The notes: generated by a model not told the origin, from the letters alone. A stretch of DNA of 64,000 nucleotides from Nocardia kruczakiae NBRC 101016 (GCF_001612965.1 NZ_BDBL01000026.1:80861-144860), one strand, 5' to 3'. Positions 8,537 through 17,859 are shown, counted from the stretch's first letter. Translations and numbers: made by a program.

Positions 8537-8573
8537 GCTCACAGCTCACCGGCGGCTCACGCGCGGTGTGAGC
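8537..8573 (+). repeat. GCTCAC direct repeats ending in an inverted repeat, upstream of narG
   Basis: GCTCAC occurs at 8537-8542, 8544-8549 and 8555-8560, and its complement GTGAGC at 8568-8573. The last two form an inverted repeat with a 7-base spacer, just upstream of the predicted -35 of narG. It is placed as an operator would be. Confidence 0.45.
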
Positions 8574-8581
8574 GGATCGTT

Positions 8582-8609
8582 TTGCCGCCCCCGCCGGCGT
8601 CCTTACTCT
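8582..8609 (+). promoter_or_regulatory. narG: Predicted narG promoter
   Basis: TTGCCG (8582-8587) and TACTCT (8604-8609) are 16 bases apart and fit an actinobacterial SigA-like promoter, predicting a leader of about 35 bases before the GTG at 8650. Confidence 0.4.
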
Positions 8610-8649
8610 CGACTGGTCAGCCCGGTTCATGTGTCTCGATGGGGGCGTT

Positions 8650-11600
8650 GTGGTCATATCGCACAAAAAGAGTTCGGCCCCCTCATCAGCGTCGAACGGC
8701 GGAGCCGCGGTGTCGAACGGCGCACCCGAGTCGGCGGCCGATGCCTTGCTGAAGGTGGGCCGCTACTTCCAGCGCGGGGAGGTGTCGGATGATCTTCGCA
8801 CCGTGCACAAGGTCGGCGGGCGCGAGGCCGACGAGTTCTACCGCGACCGCTGGGCCCACGACAAGGTGGTCCGGTCCACGCACGGCGTCAACTGCACCGG
8901 CTCCTGCTCCTGGAAGATCTACGTCTCCGACGGCGTGATCACCTGGGAGTCCCAGCAGACCGACTATCCCTCGGTCGGCGCCGACAAACCGGAATACGAA
9001 CCGCGCGGCTGCCCACGCGGCGCCTCGTTCTCCTGGTACACGTATTCCCCTGCGCGCGTGCGTTATCCGTACGTGCGCGGAGTCTTGCTCGAGATGTACC
9101 GCGAGGCGAAGGCCCGGTTGAAGGATCCGGTGCTGGCCTGGGAATCCATCGTCGAGGATCCCGAGCAGGCCGAGACCTACAAATCCGCGCGCGGCAAGGG
9201 CGGATTCGTGCGCGCGGAATGGTGGGAGGCCGCCGAAATCGCCGCCGCGGCACACGTTTACACCATCAAGCAGTACGGGCCGGACCGCATCGCGGGTTTC
9301 TCACCGATCCCCGCGATGTCGATGGTCTCGCATGCGGTCGGCGCCCGGTTCATCTCCCTGCTCGGCGGTTCGATGCTGTCGTTCTACGACTGGTACGCCG
9401 ACCTGCCGGTCGCCTCGCCGCAGGTGTTCGGCGACCAGACCGACGTCCCGGAATCCGCGGACTGGTTCGACGCCGGCTATCTGATCATGTGGGGTTCGAA
9501 CGTCCCGGTCACCCGCACCCCGGACGCGCACTACATGACCGAGGCCCGCTACCGCGGTCAGAAGGTGGTGGTGGTCTCCCCCGACTACGCCGACAACACC
9601 AAATTCGCCGACGAATGGGTCCCCGCCCGCCCGGGCACCGACGCCGCCCTGGCGATGGCGATGGGCCACGTGGTGCTGCGCGAATTCTTCGTCGACCGGT
9701 CCACTGCGCGATTCGACGACTACATCAAGCGCTACACCGATCTGCCGTTCCTGATCACGCTGGACGAGCGCGACGGCGGCTGGAACGGCGAGGGCGAATA
9801 CCGCGGCCACACCTGGCTGCCCGGTAAGTTCCTCACCGCCGCCGACCTGGCCGCCGCGGGCCTCCCCGGGTTCGATGTGGACAACGCCGAACACAAGACC
9901 GTCCTCCTGGACGGCGACGGAAATCCCGTGGTGCCCAACGGAACCCTCGGCGACCGGTTCTCCGAATCCGGCGCCGGGCGATGGAATCTGGACCTCGGCG
10001 ACGTCGATCCGCTCATGACTCTGTACGGCCGCACCGACGATGCTGCGGCCGTACAGTTCCCCCGCTTCGACGGCGAGACCGGCACGGTCACCCGTTCGGT
10101 GCCGACCACCGTCATCGCCGGACGCCGCGTCACGACCGTCTTCGACCTGCTGCTCGCGCAATACGGCGTCGGGCGTCCGGATCTGCCGGGCGACTGGCCC
10201 ACCGGCTACGACGACCCGAGCGCGCCCTACACTCCAGCGTGGCAGGAGTCGATCACGGGAGTGCCTGCGGCACAGGCGATTCGGATCGCGCGCGAATTCG
10301 CCGACAACGCCGATCGCTCCGGCGGCCGGTCGATGATCCTCATGGGCGCCGGGACCAATCACTGGTTCCACTCCGATCAGATCTATCGCGCCTTCTTCAC
10401 CCTGACGCTGCTCACCGGCTGCCAGGGCGTCAACGGCGGCGGCTGGGCGCACTACGTGGGCCAGGAGAAGTGCCGCCCGGTCACCGGCTGGTCCACCCTG
10501 GCATTCGGCCTGGACTGGCAGCGATCGCCGCGGCAGATGCAGGGCACGGTGTTCTGGTATCTGACCAACGACCAGTGGCGCTACGACCCCTTCACCTCCG
10601 AAACCTTCGCCTCCCCACTGGGTTCCGGCGTGTTCGCGGGGCGCACGGCCGCCGACAATATCGCGCTGGCCTCCCGGCTCGGCTGGATGCCGACGTATCC
10701 GACGTTCGATCGCAATCCGCTGGATCTGGTCGACGCCGCCGAGGCCGCGGGGCAGACGCCGCAGGACTATGTGGTCGGCAACCTGAAATCCGGTGATCTC
10801 GAGTTCGCCTGCGAGGATCCCGACGCACCGCGGAACTTCCCCCGCGTGCTCACCGTGTGGCGGGCCAATCTGCTCGGCTCCTCGGGTAAGGGCAACGAAT
10901 ACTTCCACCGGCATCTGCTCGGCGCGGATTCCAATCTGCAGGCCGACGATTCGGCCGGAGTGCCGCCGCAGGAGGTGCGCCGGCCGGAACAGGCGCCGAC
11001 CGGAAAACTGGATCTGCTGGTGTCGCTGGATTTCCGGATGACCTCGACGACGCTGTTCTCCGATATCGTCCTGCCCGCCGCCACCTGGTACGAGAAACAC
11101 GATCTGTCCTCGACGGATATGCATCCGTTCGTGCACGCCTTCTCCCCCGCGATCTCCCCGCCGTGGGAGGCGAAAACCGATTTCGAGGCCTTCCACCGCA
11201 TCGCGCGCGGCTTCTCCTGGCTTGCCGAGAAACATCTCGGCGTCCGCAAGGATCTGGTCGCCGTTCCGCTGCAACACGATTCGGTGGACGCGCTGGCGCA
11301 GGCGCGTGGGCGGGTGCTGGACTGGAAAGCGGGTGAATGCGAACCCGTTCCGGGCCGTACCATGCCGAAACTCGTTGTCGTGGAACGTGATTACCCGAAG
11401 CTGGCCGAGAAGATGGCGGCGCTGGGCCCGCTGATCGAAACGCTCGGTGTCACTACCAAGGGCGTCACGACCGTCCCCGACGCCGAGGTCGACTATCTGC
11501 GCGGCGTCAACGGCAGCGTGGTCTCCGGCATCGCGCAGGGCCGCCCGTCGCTGGCCAAGGACGTGCACGCGGCGGAGGCCGTCCTGGCGCTGTCCGGGAC

Positions 11601-12441
11601 CACCAACGGCCGGTTGGCGGTGGAGGGATTCCACGCGCTGGAGCGGCGCACCGGCACCCGGCTGGCGGATCTGGCGGCCGAGCACGAAGGTAAGCGGATC
11701 ACCTTCGCCGATACGCAGGCCCGGCCGGTGCCGGTGATCACGTCACCGGAATGGTCCGGATCCGAAACCGGCGGCCGGCGCTACTCCCCGTTCACCATCA
11801 ACACCGAACGGCTCAAGCCCTGGCATACGCTCACCGGACGCCAGCACTTCTATCTCGATCACGACTGGATGATCGAACTGGGCGAACAACTTCCGATCTT
11901 CCGGCCACCGCTGGACATGTCGGTGCTGTTCCGCGAACCCGACGTCGGGGCGGTCGGTGAGCGGGGCGTCACCGTCCGCTACCTCACTCCGCATTCGAAG
12001 TGGTCCATCCACTCCGCATATCAGGACAATCTGCATATGCTCACCCTCTCGCGGGGCGGGCAGGCGATCTGGATGTCGGATCGTGACGCGGCGAAAATTG
12101 GTGTGGCCGATAATGATTGGATCGAGGCCGTCAACCGCAACGGTGTGGTCGTCGCCCGGGCGATCGTCAGTCACCGTATGCCCGAGGGCACGGTCTTCAT
12201 GTATCACGCCCAGGACCGCGCGGTCGACGTACCGCGTATCGAGGGCACCCCGGACATGCGGGCGGGCCGAGGCAAACGCGGCGGCATCCACAACGCGCTC
12301 ACCCGGATCATGATCAAGCCCACGCATCTGATCGGTGGATACGCCCAGCAGTCGTTCGCCCTGAACTACCACGGGCCCACCGGAAATCAGCGTGACGAGG
12401 TCACCACGATCCGGAGACGCTCACAGGAAGTGGAGTACTGA
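8650..12441 (+). CDS. narG: Respiratory nitrate reductase alpha subunit NarG
   Basis: A 1263-residue membrane-associated molybdoenzyme that reduces nitrate to nitrite using electrons from NarI through NarH. The N-terminal FS0 cluster ligands are visible as His78, Cys82, Cys86 and Cys121 (THGVNCTGSCS, GCPRG), the His-Cys3 pattern of NarG. The length matches NarG. It needs the guanine dinucleotide molybdenum cofactor, which the MobA-MoeA gene upstream can supply. The GTG at 8650 is chosen because a GGGGG run lies five bases upstream; an in-frame ATG at 8629 is possible. It is the first gene of narGHJI, with one base between its stop and the narH start. Confidence 0.96.
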   Translation: MVISHKKSSAPSSASNGGAAVSNGAPESAADALLKVGRYFQRGEVSDDLRTVHKVGGREADEFYRDRWAHDKVVRSTHGVNCTGSCSWKIYVSDGVITWESQQTDYPSVGADKPEYEPRGCPRGASFSWYTYSPARVRYPYVRGVLLEMYREAKARLKDPVLAWESIVEDPEQAETYKSARGKGGFVRAEWWEAAEIAAAAHVYTIKQYGPDRIAGFSPIPAMSMVSHAVGARFISLLGGSMLSFYDWYADLPVASPQVFGDQTDVPESADWFDAGYLIMWGSNVPVTRTPDAHYMTEARYRGQKVVVVSPDYADNTKFADEWVPARPGTDAALAMAMGHVVLREFFVDRSTARFDDYIKRYTDLPFLITLDERDGGWNGEGEYRGHTWLPGKFLTAADLAAAGLPGFDVDNAEHKTVLLDGDGNPVVPNGTLGDRFSESGAGRWNLDLGDVDPLMTLYGRTDDAAAVQFPRFDGETGTVTRSVPTTVIAGRRVTTVFDLLLAQYGVGRPDLPGDWPTGYDDPSAPYTPAWQESITGVPAAQAIRIAREFADNADRSGGRSMILMGAGTNHWFHSDQIYRAFFTLTLLTGCQGVNGGGWAHYVGQEKCRPVTGWSTLAFGLDWQRSPRQMQGTVFWYLTNDQWRYDPFTSETFASPLGSGVFAGRTAADNIALASRLGWMPTYPTFDRNPLDLVDAAEAAGQTPQDYVVGNLKSGDLEFACEDPDAPRNFPRVLTVWRANLLGSSGKGNEYFHRHLLGADSNLQADDSAGVPPQEVRRPEQAPTGKLDLLVSLDFRMTSTTLFSDIVLPAATWYEKHDLSSTDMHPFVHAFSPAISPPWEAKTDFEAFHRIARGFSWLAEKHLGVRKDLVAVPLQHDSVDALAQARGRVLDWKAGECEPVPGRTMPKLVVVERDYPKLAEKMAALGPLIETLGVTTKGVTTVPDAEVDYLRGVNGSVVSGIAQGRPSLAKDVHAAEAVLALSGTTNGRLAVEGFHALERRTGTRLADLAAEHEGKRITFADTQARPVPVITSPEWSGSETGGRRYSPFTINTERLKPWHTLTGRQHFYLDHDWMIELGEQLPIFRPPLDMSVLFREPDVGAVGERGVTVRYLTPHSKWSIHSAYQDNLHMLTLSRGGQAIWMSDRDAAKIGVADNDWIEAVNRNGVVVARAIVSHRMPEGTVFMYHAQDRAVDVPRIEGTPDMRAGRGKRGGIHNALTRIMIKPTHLIGGYAQQSFALNYHGPTGNQRDEVTTIRRRSQEVEY

Positions 12442-12442
12442 T

Positions 12443-14146
12443 ATGCGTGTCATGGCACAGCTGGCCATGGTGATGAACCTGGACAAGTGCATCGGCTGTC
12501 ACACCTGCAGCGTCACCTGCAAACAGGCCTGGACCAACCGGGGCGGCACCGAGTACGTCTGGTTCAACAATGTGGAAACCCGGCCGGGGCAGGGATATCC
12601 GCGGCAGTACCAGGATCAGGAGAAGTGGAAGGGCGGCTGGACGCTGGACCGCCGCGGCCGCCTCACCCTGAAGTCCGGGTCGCGGATGAAGCGGCTGCTC
12701 AACATCTTCGCCAATCCGGATCTGCCGACGGTGTCGGACTACTACGACCCCTGGAGCTACGACTACGACAATCTGCTGTCGGCGCCGGCCATGGACACCA
12801 CCCCGGTGGCACGGCCCAAATCGCTGATCACAGGCGAGGATACGAAGGTCACCTGGGGCGCGAACTGGGACGACGACCTCGGCTCGGGACCGGAACAGGT
12901 CGGCCGGGACCCGTTGCTGGCGCGGCTGTCGGACCAGGTCAAACTCGAATTCGAGCAGACCTTCATGTTCTATCTGCCGCGCATCTGCGAACACTGCCTG
13001 AATCCGTCCTGCGGCGCCTCCTGCCCCTCGGGTGCGATCTACAAGCGTGCCGAGGACGGCATCGTGCTGGTCGACCAGGACAAATGCCGCGGCTGGCGGC
13101 AGTGCATCACCGGCTGCCCGTACAAGAAGATCTACTTCAATCACAAGACCGGCAAGGCCGAGAAATGCACGTTCTGCTATCCGCGCGTGGAGGTCGGTAT
13201 CCCGACCGTCTGCTCGGAGACGTGCGTGGGGCGTCTGCGCTACATCGGCGTCATGCTCTACGACGCCGACGCGGTCCTCGAGGCGGCCTCGGTGACCGAT
13301 CCGGAGCAGTTGTATCCGTCGCAGCTGGGCGTATTCCTCAATCCCCACGATCCGCGGGTGATCGCCGAGGCCGAACGCGCCGGTATCTCGCCGGAATGGA
13401 TTGCCGCGGCGCAGGATTCGCCGGTCTACAAGCTGATTGTCGACTACAAGATCGCGTTGCCGCTGCATCCGGAGTACCGGACCATGCCGATGGTCTGGTA
13501 CGTGCCGCCGCTGTCGCCGGTGGTGGACGTGCTGGCCGAGACCGGGCACGACGGTGAGGATGCGCGAAATCTGTTCGGCGCCATCGACTCGCTGCGCATT
13601 CCGGTGGAATATCTGGCCGAGCTGTTCACCGCCGGGGATATCGGGCCCGTGCGCGCGGCATTGCAGCGGCTGGCCGGGATGCGGTCGTTCATGCGCTCGA
13701 TCAACCTCGGCCAGGAACCAGATCTGGCGATTCCCGGCGCGGTGGGCCTGGAACCGGAGGAGATCGAGGCGATGTACCGGCTGCTGGCCATCGCCAAATA
13801 CGAACACCGGTACGTGATTCCGTCGGGCGCGACATCCCGGGCGCACGAACTGGATTCGCTGGCGACGGGGTGCAGTCTGGACGGCGACGGCGGGCCGGGG
13901 ATGACGGCCTTCGACGTGACATCGGAGAAGTTCGCACTCGTCGATGCCAATTCCGCGGCGCCGGAACAGAAATCGTCGCGAATCAACCTGCTGAACTGGG
14001 ACGGCGGGTCGACCGAGGGGCTGGTGCCGGAACGCGACGGCAACGGTGCCGCCGACGGGCATTCGGCGACCAACGGGCACGAGAGTGGTCCCGCACACGA
14101 CGTAGCCGACGACACGCTGCCCGAACCGACCGGAGCGAGCCGATGA
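12443..14146 (+). CDS. narH: Respiratory nitrate reductase beta subunit NarH
   Basis: A 567-residue iron-sulfur subunit carrying electrons from NarI heme to NarG. The first cluster motif is CIGCHTCSVTC (Cys16, 19, 22, 26). The middle motifs are CEHCLNPSCGASC and CRGWRQCITGC; in the latter a Trp takes the place of one Cys, the NarH signature of a [3Fe-4S] centre. A last motif is CTFCYPR ... CSETCVG. The C-terminal about 50 residues are low-complexity and poorly conserved. The ATG at 12443 starts directly after the narG stop and leads straight into the first cluster. Confidence 0.96.
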   Translation: MRVMAQLAMVMNLDKCIGCHTCSVTCKQAWTNRGGTEYVWFNNVETRPGQGYPRQYQDQEKWKGGWTLDRRGRLTLKSGSRMKRLLNIFANPDLPTVSDYYDPWSYDYDNLLSAPAMDTTPVARPKSLITGEDTKVTWGANWDDDLGSGPEQVGRDPLLARLSDQVKLEFEQTFMFYLPRICEHCLNPSCGASCPSGAIYKRAEDGIVLVDQDKCRGWRQCITGCPYKKIYFNHKTGKAEKCTFCYPRVEVGIPTVCSETCVGRLRYIGVMLYDADAVLEAASVTDPEQLYPSQLGVFLNPHDPRVIAEAERAGISPEWIAAAQDSPVYKLIVDYKIALPLHPEYRTMPMVWYVPPLSPVVDVLAETGHDGEDARNLFGAIDSLRIPVEYLAELFTAGDIGPVRAALQRLAGMRSFMRSINLGQEPDLAIPGAVGLEPEEIEAMYRLLAIAKYEHRYVIPSGATSRAHELDSLATGCSLDGDGGPGMTAFDVTSEKFALVDANSAAPEQKSSRINLLNWDGGSTEGLVPERDGNGAADGHSATNGHESGPAHDVADDTLPEPTGASR

Positions 14147-14189
14147 GGATATGCCACCGCCCCGGCTCCGCACGACGAGAGGTGCGGCC

Positions 14190-14939
14190 ATGGGACTGCT
14201 GACGTTGCGCAAGCGCCCCGCGCCGGTCGTCCAGATGTCCGAACGGGATCGCCGGCTGATCTGGCGGATCTCGGCGCTCCTGCTCGATTACCCCGGTCCG
14301 GACACGCTGGCCATGCTCGCCGACCTGTCCGAGGCGGTGGCCTCGCTCCCGGAGCCGGTGCGCGCCGATCTCGACCGGCTGCTCGCCCACCTGACCGGTA
14401 CCGCACCGCTGACCCTGGCGCGCGACTACGTCGACACCTTCGACCTGCGCCGGCGCGCCAGCCTGCATCTGACCTATTACGCCTACGGCGACACCCGCAA
14501 GCGCGGTATGGCGCTGCTGCGGTTCAAGCACGCCTATCGGCACGCCGGGGCGGAGTTGTCGGATCGCGAACTGCCCGACCATCTTCCGGTGCTGCTGGAG
14601 TTCGCCGCCACCGTCGACCCGATCGGCGGTGAACGACTGCTCGGCGAACACGTGCCGGTGCTGGAGATGTTGCGGCTGTCGCTCACCGACAGCGAATCGC
14701 CGTACGCCGGCGCCCTGGCCGCCGTCCTCGCCACCCTGCCCCCGCCCACCACGGCAGATCGCCGCCGGATCGCGGAACTGGCCGCGCAGGGACCGCCGGA
14801 CGAGGACGTCGGGCTGGAACCGTATTCGATGAACGGCGAGTCGATGCATCCCGCCATGAACCCCGACCTGTATTCGCCGCCCGCCGCCGGAACCTCCGCC
14901 ACCGCAGGGCTTTTCGCCGGATCCGGAGATCGACGATGA
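14190..14939 (+). CDS. narJ: Nitrate reductase assembly chaperone NarJ
   Basis: A 249-residue NarJ/TorD-like chaperone that holds apo-NarGH until the cofactor is inserted; it is not part of the final enzyme. It shows the conserved helical core LDYPGPDTLAML and the YVDTFDLRRRASLHLTYYAYGD region. The ATG at 14190 has GAGAGG seven bases upstream and begins MGLLTLRK; an earlier ATG at 14151 has a weaker GAGG. Its stop overlaps the narI start by four bases (ATGA), indicating coupled translation. Confidence 0.92.
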   Translation: MGLLTLRKRPAPVVQMSERDRRLIWRISALLLDYPGPDTLAMLADLSEAVASLPEPVRADLDRLLAHLTGTAPLTLARDYVDTFDLRRRASLHLTYYAYGDTRKRGMALLRFKHAYRHAGAELSDRELPDHLPVLLEFAATVDPIGGERLLGEHVPVLEMLRLSLTDSESPYAGALAAVLATLPPPTTADRRRIAELAAQGPPDEDVGLEPYSMNGESMHPAMNPDLYSPPAAGTSATAGLFAGSGDRR

Positions 14940-15673
14940 CATCCACCGTCTGGGCCACCCTGCCCTACATCGCCTTCACCTCGTTCGTGCTGGGCCACCT
15001 CTGGCGCTACCGCAACGACCAATTCGGCTGGACCACACGGTCTTCGCAGATCTACGAATCCCGGCTACTACGCATGGGCAGCCCGCTGTTCCACTTCGGC
15101 ATGCTCGGTGTGATCGGCGGACATGTGCTGGGCGTGTTGATTCCGGAGTCCTGGACCGATGCCGTCGGCATCTCCGAACACTTGTATCACGTGATCGCTG
15201 TCTCCGCGGGTACGGTGGCGGGCGTCGCGGTGATCGCCGGTATCGGGATACTCGCCTATCGACGCGTGCGTGTCCCGGCCGTGCGCAAGGCGACCACCAC
15301 CAACGACATGTTCATGTACGTGTTGCTCGCCGCCGCGCTGATCACCGGGCTGCTCAATACCGTCGGCAGCAATCTGCTGTGGGGCACGTACAACTATCGC
15401 GAGACCGTATCGCCGTGGTTCCGAAGCCTTTTCACCGCTCATCCGCAGCCGGACCTGATGGTCGGCACGCCCTGGACCTTTCAGGCGCACGGGCTCATCG
15501 TGCTGACGCTCATCGCCGTCTGGCCCTACACGCGGCTGGTCCACATGTTCAGCGCCCCCGTCGGCTATCTGGTGCGTCCGTACGTGGTGTACCGCAGCAA
15601 ACCTGTCGATGTGGCGAACAAGAAGAAGTACGCGCGGGCCTGGCAGAGCCCGGTCCTGCCGCCGTCGCGCTGA
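14936..15673 (+). CDS. narI: Nitrate reductase gamma subunit NarI (cytochrome b)
   Basis: A 245-residue membrane protein with five hydrophobic segments that anchors NarGH and passes quinol electrons to NarH through two b hemes. Candidate heme histidines are in LFHFGMLGVIGGHVLG, in EHLYHV and in FQAHGLIV. It overlaps narJ by four bases and closes the narGHJI operon. No nitrate transporter follows directly; two NarK-type genes lie 22-28 kb away. Confidence 0.95.
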   Translation: MTSTVWATLPYIAFTSFVLGHLWRYRNDQFGWTTRSSQIYESRLLRMGSPLFHFGMLGVIGGHVLGVLIPESWTDAVGISEHLYHVIAVSAGTVAGVAVIAGIGILAYRRVRVPAVRKATTTNDMFMYVLLAAALITGLLNTVGSNLLWGTYNYRETVSPWFRSLFTAHPQPDLMVGTPWTFQAHGLIVLTLIAVWPYTRLVHMFSAPVGYLVRPYVVYRSKPVDVANKKKYARAWQSPVLPPSR

Positions 15674-15692
15674 TTCGCCCGACCCGCAGCCC

Positions 15693-15723
15693 TTGACCTG
15701 GAGCGCACTCCACGGACTAGCTT
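15693..15723 (+). promoter_or_regulatory. MerR-type promoter/operator before the LLM oxidoreductase
   Basis: TTGACC (15693-15698) and TAGCTT (15718-15723) are separated by 19 bases instead of 17. The long spacer carries the inverted repeat TGGAG-CGCA-CTCCA (15699-15712). Over-long spacers with a dyad are the mark of MerR-family activated promoters, where the regulator untwists the DNA. No merR gene is in the window, so the regulator would act from elsewhere. Confidence 0.65.
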
Positions 15724-15730
15724 CGCCGGT

Positions 15731-16687
15731 ATGAACGATTCCGTCCGGCCCGCACCGAGTTTCGGCATCAAGACGACACCCGCGCACGTCGGCTACGCGG
15801 ACATCCTGCGGGTGTGGCTGGAGGCCGACGACATACCCGAGATCGAGCATGCCTGGTTGTACGACCATCTGCTGCCGCGGGCGGCGGTCGGGCTGCCCGG
15901 ACACGACGGCGATTCGACGGGGAGCCGGTCGGCGGGCCCGGTCCTCGAGGGCTGGACGCTGCTGGCGGCGCTGGCGGCGCGGACGCGACGACTCCGGCTC
16001 GGATTACTGGTGTCCAACAACCGGATTCGGCATCCGGCACTGCTGGCGAAGATGGCCGCCACCGTCGATGTGATCTCGGGCGGGCGACTGGATTTCGGGA
16101 TCGGCGTCGGGGGGTTCCCGCGCAACGATCCCCGCTTCGCGACGATGGTCGCGCCCGAGTACGCGGCGTACGGCATTCCGGTCGGCACGTGGCGCGACGC
16201 GGTGAGCAGTTTGGGTGAGGCGTGTGTCCTGATCCGGCGGATGTGGAGCGAGGAAGTGTTCGACTTCCCGGGCGAACACTTCCCTCTCACCGGCGCCCAA
16301 TGCGATCCGAAACCGGTCCAGCGGCCCCATCCGCCGATTCTGCTCGCCGGTGCGGGCGCGTCGACGCTGCCGATCGTGGCCGCCCACGCCGATCTCTGGA
16401 ATGTGATCGGCCCCCCGCTGACCGGCGTCGACACCCTCCGCGAACACAGCCGGGCACTGGACGACCAGTGCGCGGCGATCGGCCGCGATCCCGCACACAT
16501 CACCCGTTCGGCGCAACTGCCCATCTCCTACGACGCCCCCGCCCGCATACGCGAAACGCTGCTCGAACTGATCGACGCCGGTTTCACCCACCTGGTCCTC
16601 AACCCTCCCGCCCCGTACCCGGACGGAGTCGCCCACTGGATCGCCGACGAAATCATCCGCCCGACCCTGGACGCGGCCCCGCACTGA
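15731..16687 (+). CDS. LLM-class flavin-dependent oxidoreductase
   Basis: A 318-residue luciferase-like monooxygenase-fold protein of the type using FMN or F420. Visible family segments are the N-terminal WLYDHLLPR, LRLGLLVSNNRIRHPALLAKMAATVDVISGGRLDFGIGVG broken into its usual pieces, and PHPPILLAGAG. Substrate unknown. The ATG lies eight bases after the -10 of a MerR-type promoter, so the gene is probably induced by an effector of such a regulator, for example a metal, drug or redox compound (inference). It stands alone downstream of narI. Confidence 0.8.
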   Translation: MNDSVRPAPSFGIKTTPAHVGYADILRVWLEADDIPEIEHAWLYDHLLPRAAVGLPGHDGDSTGSRSAGPVLEGWTLLAALAARTRRLRLGLLVSNNRIRHPALLAKMAATVDVISGGRLDFGIGVGGFPRNDPRFATMVAPEYAAYGIPVGTWRDAVSSLGEACVLIRRMWSEEVFDFPGEHFPLTGAQCDPKPVQRPHPPILLAGAGASTLPIVAAHADLWNVIGPPLTGVDTLREHSRALDDQCAAIGRDPAHITRSAQLPISYDAPARIRETLLELIDAGFTHLVLNPPAPYPDGVAHWIADEIIRPTLDAAPH

Positions 16688-16713
16688 GCGCCGTCTTTTC
16701 GAGGGCGACTCCC

Positions 16714-16726
16714 TATCATGGACGCA
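16714..16726 (+). promoter_or_regulatory. Leaderless promoter of the Uma2 gene
   Basis: TATCAT (16714-16719) is six bases before the ATG at 16726. Confidence 0.5.
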
Positions 16727-17382
16727 TGCCGAGCCCGCTCAGCGAACCCGATGACCTCCCGGAATACATGACCTGGGAGGAATTGGCCGCGCTGCCGGAG
16801 GAGATCGCGGGCCAGATCGAACTGTGGGAGGGCAGGGTCGTCTGGGTCCGTCGCGGGCCCGCCGAGCATCAGGACTGCACGAACCTGTTCTGGAACGCCT
16901 TGCGGCGATGCGTCCGCGAGGAACACGACAGGCAGCCCGACCGTTGCTGGCGCGTCTCGACCGAAACCAACGTCTTCCTCGGTCGCAACGGCAAATCGGA
17001 CTTCCTCACGCCGGACTTTCTCGTCTACCGATGTCTGCCCGTTGAATATCAAGATGTTCGTGCGGACGACGTTCTACTGGTCGGCGAGGTGTTGTCACCG
17101 TCGAACACCGTCAGTGACATGGAGGCGAAGAAAGCACGCTACGCGGAGGCCGGCATCGACTGGTATTGGGAGGTCAAGCTGGCCAGGAATCCTCGCGGCA
17201 TCGCCACCGTCCGCGCCTATGCGCTGCAAACACGCACCGGAAACCTTCCGCCCGGCGTACACGCCCTTCACGCGATGAACTACATCCTGGCCGACGAATG
17301 GACGCCCCGAGCGGACCCGAACGGCATCAGCATCGAGTTTCCGTTTCCGATCACCATTCCGTGGACAGAGCTGGAACTCTAG
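16726..17382 (+). CDS. Uma2-family (DUF820) PD-(D/E)XK nuclease-like protein
   Basis: A 218-residue Uma2 protein with the restriction-endonuclease-like core: a TPDFLVY strand, VGEVLSPSN and KKARYAEAGIDWYWEV, giving the D...E...K pattern. Uma2 proteins are numerous in actinobacteria and cyanobacteria; their biological role is not settled. No methylase or mobile element is adjacent. It is transcribed from its own predicted leaderless promoter. Confidence 0.85.
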   Translation: MPSPLSEPDDLPEYMTWEELAALPEEIAGQIELWEGRVVWVRRGPAEHQDCTNLFWNALRRCVREEHDRQPDRCWRVSTETNVFLGRNGKSDFLTPDFLVYRCLPVEYQDVRADDVLLVGEVLSPSNTVSDMEAKKARYAEAGIDWYWEVKLARNPRGIATVRAYALQTRTGNLPPGVHALHAMNYILADEWTPRADPNGISIEFPFPITIPWTELEL

Positions 17383-17439
17383 GTCGGTCCACGGTCGGAT
17401 CTCACCCGCACGCGGGAATGCCGATGGCGCGGACCGTGT

Positions 17440-17859
17440 TCACGCTCCCCGGACCGCTGCCGCTTCGATGGCTCGTTTCATCTCCGCGGCGCCGTATTCG
17501 ATACGGATCCGGACTTCGGGGGCGCGTTCGTCCGGGAGCAGATCGGTGGTCCAGATCAGCCGTCCGGTGTGCGAATCCGTCTCGCGCACTTCGAAAGACG
17601 CGTTGTGATGGGTGAGGGCCGGACGCGCGCCCTCGATCACGCTGTAGGCCAGGCGGCGCAGGTCGTCGTCGACGCTGACGATGCGTTCGCGGATCACATG
17701 GCCGTCGGGGAAGGTCAGGATGCGGTGCTCGCCGTCGAGCGCGGTATCGGCGACCCGGCCGGGTAGCAGGCGCTCGTGCACGGCGCCGATATCGCGCAGT
17801 ACGTCCCAGATGTGTTGCGGCGGTGCGTCGATCGCGATCTCGTGGCGGATGGTGGCCAT
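17440..17859 (-). CDS. SRPBCC-family (polyketide cyclase/START-like) protein
   Basis: A 139-residue helix-grip protein that begins MATIRHEIAIDAPPQHIWDVLRDIGAVHERLLPG, shown here in part, the usual opening of the SRPBCC ligand-binding fold. These proteins bind small hydrophobic molecules; no ligand can be named. The ATG at 17859 has TAGCGT about seven bases upstream, so it is probably leaderless. It is divergent from a DUF1772 gene and the pair shares a spacer with two inverted repeats. Confidence 0.75.
   Translation of the reverse strand: MATIRHEIAIDAPPQHIWDVLRDIGAVHERLLPGRVADTALDGEHRILTFPDGHVIRERIVSVDDDLRRLAYSVIEGARPALTHHNASFEVRETDSHTGRLIWTTDLLPDERAPEVRIRIEYGAAEMKRAIEAAAVRGA

Larger units (their letters stand above)
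8236..8649. promoter_or_regulatory. narG: Divergent region between the RHH gene and narG
   Basis: A 414-base region upstream of the nitrate reductase operon. It holds an AT-rich patch with the 8-bp palindrome TGTTAACA (8365-8372), a single GlnR-like half box GTTTC-N6-ATCAC (8398-8413), three direct GCTCAC copies, a GCTCAC/GTGAGC inverted repeat (8555-8573), and a plausible promoter next to narG. It is richer in motifs than most spacers here, which fits control of narGHJI by oxygen or nitrate, but no known operator matches exactly. Confidence 0.4.

Noticed and set aside
9301..11685. 794-codon open frame antisense to narG
   Set aside because: High GC leaves long antisense frames open; the sense frame has clear NarG motifs and the antisense product resembles nothing.
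12401..14212. 603-codon open frame antisense to narH
   Set aside because: Shadow of narH, with low-complexity His/Arg-rich translation.
16726..17382. Restriction enzyme of a defence system
   Set aside because: Uma2 proteins share the fold, but no methylase, helicase or other defence gene is adjacent.
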